From NCBI RefSeq assembly GCF_023278565.1, contig NC_064678.1, forward strand, positions 3,658,001 to 3,722,000: a DNA stretch of 64,000 nt, in the 5' to 3' direction. A model generated the notes under the pieces. The model had not been told where the DNA came from. It worked only from the letters and a program-made list of their open reading frames with translations, and made no database searches. The stretch is from Colletotrichum lupini (lineage: Eukaryota > Ascomycota > Sordariomycetes > Glomerellales > Glomerellaceae). This document shows, one piece after another, positions 63,247-64,000 of this stretch (the stretch's first letter is position 1; each line of letters starts with the position of its first letter). The translations under genes were made by a program, and so were the position numbers.

Positions 63247-63895
63247 ATGGTTTCCATCGCATACCACTCGGACCACGACATCTCTGGCATTCTGACTATC
63301 TCACACGGAGTACTGAGTTTTGTGGCCACTGTTCTCTTCTTGCTCAGACTTTATGCCTCATGGAGGACACCACATGCAATATGGACAGCAGATGTTCATA
63401 TTTCTTTGATAGCTTTGGTAAGTACTCGCCACAACTCACGTTGAAACAATACGAGACATGGCGCAAAGTGGAACAAACTGACTCAAAGGATAAAAGCTGG
63501 CAAATCACGCTTTGCTTGCTATTGAACTTGCCGGTAAGGTTATCCCGATGATCTTCGAGGCAACAAAGCTAACGATCTAGTCTAGCTGTTCCACTCGGTC
63601 TTGGGACCAACATTCAAGATGTCATGGAAAATCAACCTGGCGGTACGGCCCCTCTGTTCAAGGCAAGTAAAGACTCTCTACAATCCTCAGCGATTCTATG
63701 CCAAGTAACTAACACGCGAGATCTAGTGTATTCTAGCCATCGACATTATACACTGCGTAGCATGCTCGGCCGCCAAGATAGCAGTCCTCGCGATGTACTA
63801 CCGCCTTTTCTCAGCTTCAAAGGTTTTGCGGTGCTGGGTATGGGGAACAACGATCGCAATCTTGCTGTGGCTCATTGCTGTGATTTTTGTCAGCA
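63247..63895 (+). CDS. rhodopsin-domain (PTH11/SAT4-like) integral membrane protein, 5' part
   Basis: Four exons of a fungal seven-transmembrane 'rhodopsin domain' protein, which runs off the right edge. Exons: 63247-63417, 63497-63533, 63586-63662, 63727-63895. Introns: 79 bp (phase 0), 52 bp (phase 1), 64 bp (phase 0) and a fourth starting GTAAGT at 63896. The third intron starts GCAAGT, a GC-AG intron, with CTAAC branch-like sequence; GC is needed to keep frame. The 151 residues visible show TM1 (~10-34, ISGILTISHGVLSFVATVLF), TM2 (~49-75, with ANHALLAIELAAVPLGLG), a polar loop with GGTAPLFK, TM3 (~96-125, CILAIDIIHCVACSAAKIAV then LAMYYRLF) and TM4 (~131-151). The LFKCILAIDII...K-LAMYYRLF block is characteristic of the family. 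Such proteins sit in the plasma membrane; many are orphan receptors, and the ligand here is unknown. Confidence 0.8.
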
Positions 63896-64000
63896 GTAAG
63901 TGATATTCTAGTGGAGACTCCTTGGTTACTCCTTGGCTTTCGACCTCGGCGATCAGTACCCATCTTCGAACGGGAGACAGTACTGATATTCCTGCACAAC

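Noticed and set aside
63138..63551. 137-codon plus-strand frame
   Set aside because: Reads through the introns of the rhodopsin-domain gene in another frame.
1..64000. tRNA and rRNA genes
   Set aside because: No cloverleaf-compatible sequence with conserved boxes and no rRNA blocks were noticed by eye; a tRNAscan-SE run would settle it.

Overview
The window is an AT-rich heterochromatin-like block of a filamentous ascomycete (Pezizomycotina), with small gene islands between nested, mutated transposons. Three things point there. The genes have short GT-AG introns. The islands encode typical Pezizomycotina families: a rhodopsin-domain membrane protein, an OMT-type methyltransferase and a fungal alpha/beta hydrolase. 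The repeats are almost devoid of CpA/TpG and full of TpA, which is the footprint of repeat-induced point mutation (RIP). No species can be named from the sequence.

Layout. 176-8828: Ty1/copia element C (minus), carrying a Mutator-like element (791-5452). That MULE carries a 0.5-kb solo-LTR-like insertion (2420-3681), which itself carries an unmutated 741-bp terminal-inverted-repeat element (2519-3259). 8829-9822: spacer. 9823-16673: copia element B (minus). 16674-17898: low-copy island with a 5'-truncated O-methyltransferase gene. 17899-24419: copia element A (plus). 24420-29768: main gene island, with a predicted membrane-anchored alpha/beta hydrolase and a small secreted protein, both on the minus strand. 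29769-54591: copia element E (plus), swollen by nested insertions, mainly a probable Ty3/gypsy element (30983-46162) that holds a second MULE and several copies of an unclassified ~1.1-kb repeat. 54592-54865: spacer. 54866-62285: copia element D (plus), the most complete copy. 62286-64000: gene island whose right edge holds the start of a rhodopsin-domain gene.

The five copia copies share ~205-bp LTRs. Read through the RIP stops, they show protease, integrase, reverse transcriptase and RNase H in copia order. Three of the five (A, C, E) have matching 5-bp target duplications; B and D do not, which suggests rearrangement. The unclassified repeat (called element X here) is the most unusual object. 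It has no terminal inverted repeats, a GC-rich hairpin at one end, internal 13-bp tandem arrays, and target duplications of 13-15 bp at each of the five insertions where both flanks can be read clearly.

The genes do not form an evident pathway. The methyltransferase remnant, hydrolase and secreted protein are each isolated in islands bounded by transposons, a compartment where fungi often keep fast-evolving accessory genes. All intron and boundary calls were made by eye; no alignment or database search was run.
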